From: Vibrio campbellii CAIM 519 = NBRC 15631 = ATCC 25920 | Lineage (GTDB): Bacteria > Pseudomonadota > Gammaproteobacteria > Enterobacterales > Vibrionaceae | Assembly (NCBI RefSeq): GCF_002163755.1 | Contig: NZ_CP015864.1 | Location: 1,736,001-1,800,000, forward strand | DNA: 64,000 nt | Direction of reading: 5' to 3' | In this document: one piece after another, positions 60,022 to 64,000 of the stretch | Numbering within the stretch: the first letter of the stretch is position 1 | Layout of the letters: each line of letters begins with the position of its first letter | Program-made: the position numbers and the translations under genes | Notes under the pieces: model-generated | The model's input: only the letters and a program-made list of their open reading frames with translations | What the model was told of the DNA's origin: nothing | The model's database searches: none

Positions 60022-60387
60022 ATGGAAAACCTCAATATTGTTGAAATTAAATCTTTTGTTCCGGCGAAAGATTATGAGCTATCAAAGCGTTTTTATCAGG
60101 CGTTGGGTTTTGAGATGCCTTCGGATTTTGGTGGTGTGGCGTACTTCTTCAAGGGCAGTTGCTCATTCTTGTTGCAAGATTTTCATGAGCCAAAACACTG
60201 CAATAATTTCATGATGCATTTGTTGGTGGAAGATGTTGCCAGTTGGCATGAACATGTTTCGAGTGTTGATCTGGCGTCATTCGGAGCCAAGATGACGGAA
60301 CTGATTGATCAACCTTGGAAGCTGCGAGAGTTCTGTTTGCACGATCCTAGTGGCGTGTTGTGGCGTATTGGTCAGAACATCGATTGA
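60022..60387 (+). CDS. VOC-family (glyoxalase/bleomycin-resistance-like) protein
   Basis: A protein of 121 residues with the paired beta-alpha-beta units: VEIKSFVPAKDYELSKRFYQ, ALGFEMPSDFGGVAYFFKGS, CSFLLQDF, MMHLLVEDVASWHEHV, and the closing HDPSGVLWRIGQ that resembles the fosfomycin/bleomycin resistance fold. No function can be given from sequence. Single gene, followed by a hairpin. Confidence 0.88.
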   Translation: MENLNIVEIKSFVPAKDYELSKRFYQALGFEMPSDFGGVAYFFKGSCSFLLQDFHEPKHCNNFMMHLLVEDVASWHEHVSSVDLASFGAKMTELIDQPWKLREFCLHDPSGVLWRIGQNID

Positions 60388-60397
60388 TTTGTTTATG

Positions 60398-60428
60398 AAA
60401 AAAGGTCAGCGCTTGCGAACTGACCTTT
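60398..60428. terminator. Hairpin between the VOC gene and the GH92 pseudogene
   Basis: AAAGGTCAG/CTGACCTTT perfect 9-bp stem with a 10-base loop. The better T-run (TTTTTT) is on the minus strand, so it suits the leftward GH92 gene. Confidence 0.7.
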
Positions 60429-60472
60429 GAAGAGGGAAGAGTGATAGAGGTTTATTGAGGCGCTTTCATCGC

Positions 60473-61458
60473 TTAAGATTGCTCGCCCGTCATCACGAAG
60501 TGCAACTCACCACCTGGTTTGAACTCGGGATGGTCGAAGAAGAAACCGTTATCCAAAGCTTTGCCATTGATGGTGACAGACTTGATGTACATATTGTCAT
60601 CGGCGTTGTTCTCAGCCGTTACCGTGAAGGTGCCAGAGCCAATGTCTACCGTCGCTTTGTCGAAGATTGGGCGACCAATGCTGTAGGCTGGATCGGTTGG
60701 CGAGATTTGGTAGAAGCCCAGTGCTGACATCAAGTACCACGCCGACATTTGACCTACGTCTTCGTTACCGATGATGCCGTCTGACGTCGGTTTGTAGAAC
60801 TGGTCGTAAACTTGGTCTAGGTATTCCTGCGCCTTGTAAGATTCTTCAGCACGGTTGTACAAGTAGATAATGTGGTGCGAAGGCTCGTTACCGTGAATGT
60901 ACTGACCGATGTAGCCTGTCATGTCTTGGTGTGCTTCGCCGCCATTTGGATCGGCAGTAAATAGGTTGTTTAGCTTGGTTTTGTAGTAGCCCGCGCTTGC
61001 TTCTTCATTGGCTTTGTCGAAAGAGTTCAGCTGTGTGTTCGCCATGTCTGCGTATGGCAGAACCAAGATGTCGCCTAGGTCCGTTGCGCCTGTACCTGAA
61101 AGGTGAGTATGGGAGAAGCCGTACAGCGGAACGTCAGTGTTAACCACTTCGCCAGTTTCGTAGTTGGATGAATCCTAGTAGCCAGATGCCGAGTGCCAAG
61201 ACCAGATTCATGGTCTGTGTTGGAACCGATGAAAGTATCTGGGGAAAGTTGAACCATATCAGCCGGTACCGTCGCGCCCGGGAACGTATGACCTGAAGCT
61301 GCTGTGTCGATCATAGGATCGACGTATTTCAACACCGCGAGATCAACAATTGGATCGCCCGGCAGTGAAGAGGAAGAATTGTTGTCGCTGTTACAGCCTG
61401 TTAGATCAACTAGACCACTGAGAACTGCGCAAGCAAGTAGGGAAGGTTTGAATTTCAT
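60473..61458 (-). pseudogene. GH92 alpha-mannosidase lipoprotein, multiply broken
   Basis: The start (61458) gives a lipoprotein signal with GLVDLTGC and the GH92 N-terminal motif (LKYVDPMIDTAASGHTFPGA then TVPADMVQLSPDTF). Near 61190-61215 the reading frame is lost. In the next frame SASGY is followed by an in-frame TAG and then DSSNYETGEVVN. After LPYADMANTQLNSFDKANEE and AGYYKTKL, the sequence jumps at about 60965 to the catalytic end (DMTGYIGQYIHGNEPSHHI, GNEDVGQMSAWYLMSALGFY). About 450 residues of a normal 750-850-residue enzyme are gone. Three independent lesions: frameshift, nonsense codon, large internal deletion. Originally it trimmed mannose from glycans at the cell surface. Confidence 0.88.
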
Positions 61459-61532
61459 TTTTAAAACCCTGTGAATTTAAGGGTTATATAATTAAAAAAA
61501 TCAGGGGTATTACTAAAACTCAAAAACTTGAA

Positions 61533-61560
61533 ACAGAGCCCTTTGGGAGAAAGGGCTCTT
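61533..61560. terminator. Terminator after the PTS IIC-IIB gene
   Basis: AGAGCCCTT/AAAGGGCTCT stem, followed on the minus strand by GTTTC, 20 bases beyond the stop of the leftward PTS gene. Confidence 0.75.
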
Positions 61561-61579
61561 AGGGGGAGGAGCTTGAGGT

Positions 61580-62975
61580 TTAAGTTTTCACAAGAGTCGC
61601 TGCGTTACGCATCGCTTCTTTCGTTGAACACTCAACAACGTTTGCTTTTGCAAAGCGGTGAGCGTCTTTTACTTGGATATCGTGAGCTAGAATAACCAGC
61701 TTCGCGTTTGCTACATCCAGGTCAGTGATGCGGTTCTGGATACCGTTTTGACCTTGAGTTTCTACTTTGATCTTCAGACCTGCTGCTGCACCTGCTTTCT
61801 CTAGTGCTTTCGCTGCCATGAATGTGTGTGCTACGCCAGATGGGCAACATGTTACTGCTACGATGTCGTACTCGCCTTCGCCTGCTGCTGAAGCCGCTTG
61901 AGCTTGTGCAGGTGCTGCTTCAACGATTTCGTCTTCTTCTTCAGCAACTGGTTTCCAGAAGCCAACGATAACTGCTGTTGTTAGTGAGCCTAGTGCGATG
62001 CCCACAACGTACATTGGGATGTTGCTTGATACAGGTGCCGTGATTAGACCGCCCCATGGTGCGTGTAGTAGTACGTCTGTTAGGAAGCCGAACACACAGC
62101 CAACGATACCACCAGCAACGATTGAAGGAAGAACGCGTACAGGGTCGTTTGCTGCGAATGGGATAGCACCTTCAGAGATACCGATAGAACCCATGATTGC
62201 TGCTGCTTTACCCGCTTCTTGCTCTTGCTTAGTGAACTTCTTCTTGAATAGGAATGTTGCTAGTGCCATACCTAGAGGAGGCGTACAGATTGCGATACCA
62301 ACACCACCCATTAGCCATGGTTGAGTATCAACTTGAGTTTGAGCGAATAGCGTTGCTACTTTGTTGATTGGACCGCCCATATCGAATGCAGTCATACCGC
62401 CAAGAATCGTACCTAGAACCACTTTAGAAGCGCCAGCCATAGAAGCTAGGAATTCGTTCATAGACGCCATGAAGATCTTGATTGGCTCACCGATACCCCA
62501 AAGAACGATACCTGCTGAGATAAGCGTACCCAGTAGAGGGTAGATGAAGTAAGCGCCCAACGCAGTCATGTTAGCAGAAAGAGGGATCTTCTTAAGTTGG
62601 AATACCACACCACCTGCGATGAAGCCCGCTACGATACAACCAAGGAAGCCGCCGCCCATGTCAGCCATGATGCCAGAAGAGATCATCGCTGGCGCTAGTG
62701 CTGGTTTGTCTGCAATTGAGTAACCGATGAAGCCACCAAGAATGATTGGGAACAGCACCAGACCTTTAATACCGATATTAGAAATATCAGCCAATAAACC
62801 GTCCGCAGGAACCGCACCTTTACCTGATGCCATTACCGCCAGCGCCAGTAGTACACCACCCGCAACGATAAATGGAAGCATGTGAGAAGTACCGAATAAA
62901 AGGTGACCTTTCATGGTACTTAGGATTTTTTTTTAAATCGCTATTATTACTAGCTTGAGTTGTGATTGTACTCAT
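61580..62975 (-). CDS. Fructose-family PTS enzyme IIC-IIB with poly-A frameshift near the start
   Basis: Sugar-transporting permease with C-terminal phosphotransfer domain. IIC helices cover about residues 25-350 (GTSHMLPFIVAGGVLLAL; GGMTAFDMGGPINKVA; GISEGAIPFAANDPVRVLPS). IIB has the phosphocysteine loop VAVTCCPSGVAHTFMAA. The natural start is the ATG at 62975 with AAGG upstream (MSTITTQASNNSDL). After 13 or so codons an A9 tract (62926-62934 as T on the plus strand) breaks the frame; 8 or 11 As would join it to LSTMKGHLLFGTSH. The uninterrupted part begins at an internal ATG at 62914. This may be slippage, phase variation, decay or sequence error. Confidence 0.85.
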
Positions 62976-62986
62976 AATTTCACGCC

Positions 62987-63439
62987 TTATGAATTAATTA
63001 AAATATTTAGTATTTGGTTTTCTTCTTTTGCGTTGTGAATATCTTCAATAAACTCTTCGCTAAATTTACCGAATAATTCTTGAAGAACATAAATATGGTG
63101 GTCGGCTCCGTTATCTGGTGAAGCAATCATGAAGAATACGGTCGGTTTGACTCCCTCTTCGTCGCCATACTCTATGCCTTCGCGCTTTACGCCAACAGCG
63201 ATTGCAGGCTCTGTCACCGCTTTGCTTTTTGCGTGTGGGTAAGCGATGCCGTCCATTGAAGTCACGCTTAATGCTTCACGTGCTTCGATGTCGGTTAAAA
63301 AAGCCTCTTTGCTGCTGATTCGATTATTTTCGAATAGCATTTGCGCTAGTTCTTCAAAGACTTCTTTTTTATTATTTGCTTGAAGGTTGCCTTTAATTAA
63401 ATTGACGTTTGTTAGTTCTGTAATCATTTTTTGACTCAT
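62987..63439 (-). CDS. PTS enzyme IIA, fructose/mannitol type
   Basis: A cytoplasmic phosphocarrier of 150 residues. The phospho-histidine motif is DGIAYPHAKSKAV, with His near residue 70, followed by AIAVGVKREGIEYG and PTVFFMIASPDNGADHHIYV, the typical IIA-Fru/Mtl core. The protein ends LNILINS. Two starts are possible (63439 and 63427, MITELTN); neither has a strong Shine-Dalgarno. It is first in an operon with the IIC-IIB gene 11 bases downstream and donates phosphate to it. The incoming sugar is probably fructose, or a mannose/mannitol relative. Confidence 0.9.
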   Translation of the reverse strand: MSQKMITELTNVNLIKGNLQANNKKEVFEELAQMLFENNRISSKEAFLTDIEAREALSVTSMDGIAYPHAKSKAVTEPAIAVGVKREGIEYGDEEGVKPTVFFMIASPDNGADHHIYVLQELFGKFSEEFIEDIHNAKEENQILNILINS

Positions 63440-63718
63440 TGGTACTGAAGTAATGAGGCAAATTTAATTAATGTTACGGTTTTCTGAAATAGTAAAAAAA
63501 ATCCAATAACTATACTTTTGTATCACTGAGTGCTAAGTGTGATAGAAGTCATTAATATCAATGAGCTAGAAGGGAATTAGTATTGTGACTTATGTTCCAT
63601 TTATTTTGAAATTAATAATGAAGCTTAAAAATAAACGAGAAGGGAATCAAATATGGTTCAATTTTGCTATAACAAAGAGGCTTTGTGCTAAAGTTACTCC
63701 AATAGTCCTTTTATTAAC
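63440..63718. other. Intergenic region upstream of the PTS operon
   Basis: A strongly AT-rich stretch of about 280 bases which must contain the PTS operon promoter (leftward). I see no gene and no clear operator palindrome in it. Confidence 0.4.
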
Positions 63719-64000
63719 TTAATTTTCTATCTCTTTGATAAAAGACATAAAGCGAGCAGGAGAGCGGATAGTGAACTCAGCTAGTTCATCCCCTTGATAC
63801 ACATTGGCGAATGTAAGCTCCGAATTTAAAGCCAAGGGGAGGCTAGGAGAGGCTGTGACGCTGGATTTGGCTAATCCATTAAGACGGATTCTTGTACTTG
63901 TGCAGCAAATCTAACGGGATATGGCAGTAGTCATTGGGAAAGCGTGTGAGTCTGTCTTGGTGCTCATCATCACTTGGCACATAGTTTGTGAGTGGCAGCA
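63719..64000 (-). pseudogene. 3' end of an unidentified leftward gene, apparently frameshifted
   Basis: From the right edge one frame reads LPLTNYVPSDDEHQDRLTRF then PNDYCHIPLDLLHKYKNPS and stop near 63885. From about there another frame continues LNGLAKSSVTASPSLPLALN, SELTFANVYQGDELAEFTIR, SPARFMSFIKEIEN and a stop at 63719. Both look like real protein, so a single gene seems to have a small indel near 63890. The family is not recognised and the gene runs off the window. Confidence 0.4.

Overview
The window looks like a stretch of a Vibrio genome of the Harveyi clade (parahaemolyticus/alginolyticus/harveyi type), probably chromosome 2. This is inferred from protein families and gene style: two VF530-family small proteins, a YccT/DUF2057 protein, a LruC-domain protein, creBCD, YbiT, TrhO and many divergent LysR/target pairs. 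No rRNA, tRNA, CRISPR array, integrase or intact insertion sequence was seen.

Layout. 1-7.3 kb: the 5' part of a dicarboxylate/amino-acid symporter, a decayed TetR gene, a DUF1835 protein and a 1372-codon protein I cannot assign. 7.4-11.2 kb: a stand-alone capsule-export module in the order wza-wzb-wzc on the minus strand. 11.7-18.6 kb: redox and light genes (nfsA, a frameshifted marC-like gene, a patatin, a flavin-reductase-like protein, a fasciclin protein, a cryptochrome/photolyase, trhO). 19.1-22.6 kb: a eukaryote-like class I ribonucleotide reductase operon (nrdA-nrdB-glutaredoxin) behind a near-perfect Fur box. 22.8-38 kb: mixed housekeeping and accessory genes (acetyltransferases, hydrolase, DD-carboxypeptidase, fpr, aspartoacylase, MFS pump with LysR gene), plus two genes reduced by deletion (an outer-membrane barrel and an AI-2E-type permease). 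38-42 kb: creB-creC-creD-DUF2809. 42.2-46.1 kb: a deletion scar between fsa and an unknown gene, next to a lipoprotein lipase-like gene coupled to a membrane-anchored helical-repeat protein. 46.3-55 kb: PhzF, VOC, LruC pair, ybiT, VF530, and a LysR/FMN-reductase/GST cluster. 55-60.4 kb: an ABC-F protein with an unusual leader, DUF2000, rhodanese, LysE/LysR pair, VOC. 60.4-64 kb: a broken GH92 mannosidase, a fructose-type PTS (IIA plus IIC-IIB) with an A9-tract frameshift, and a broken fragment at the right edge.

The most interesting finding is upstream of the ABC-F gene at 55037-56773. A 26-codon leader ORF with a consensus Shine-Dalgarno is followed by four mutually complementary RNA segments. 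They are arranged like the ermC translational attenuator: 1:2 plus 3:4 would hide the ABC-F start, and 2:3 would free it. This suggests drug-inducible ribosome protection. Second is the Fur-box-linked eukaryote-like RNR operon with its own glutaredoxin, probably an iron-limitation reductase.

A recurring theme is gene loss by internal deletion. TetR, the outer-membrane barrel, the AI-2E permease, fsa and GH92 all keep recognisable ends while the middle or one end is gone. Several small frameshifts (marC, PTS IIC-IIB) could be real decay, transcriptional slippage or sequence error; this cannot be settled from the sequence alone.
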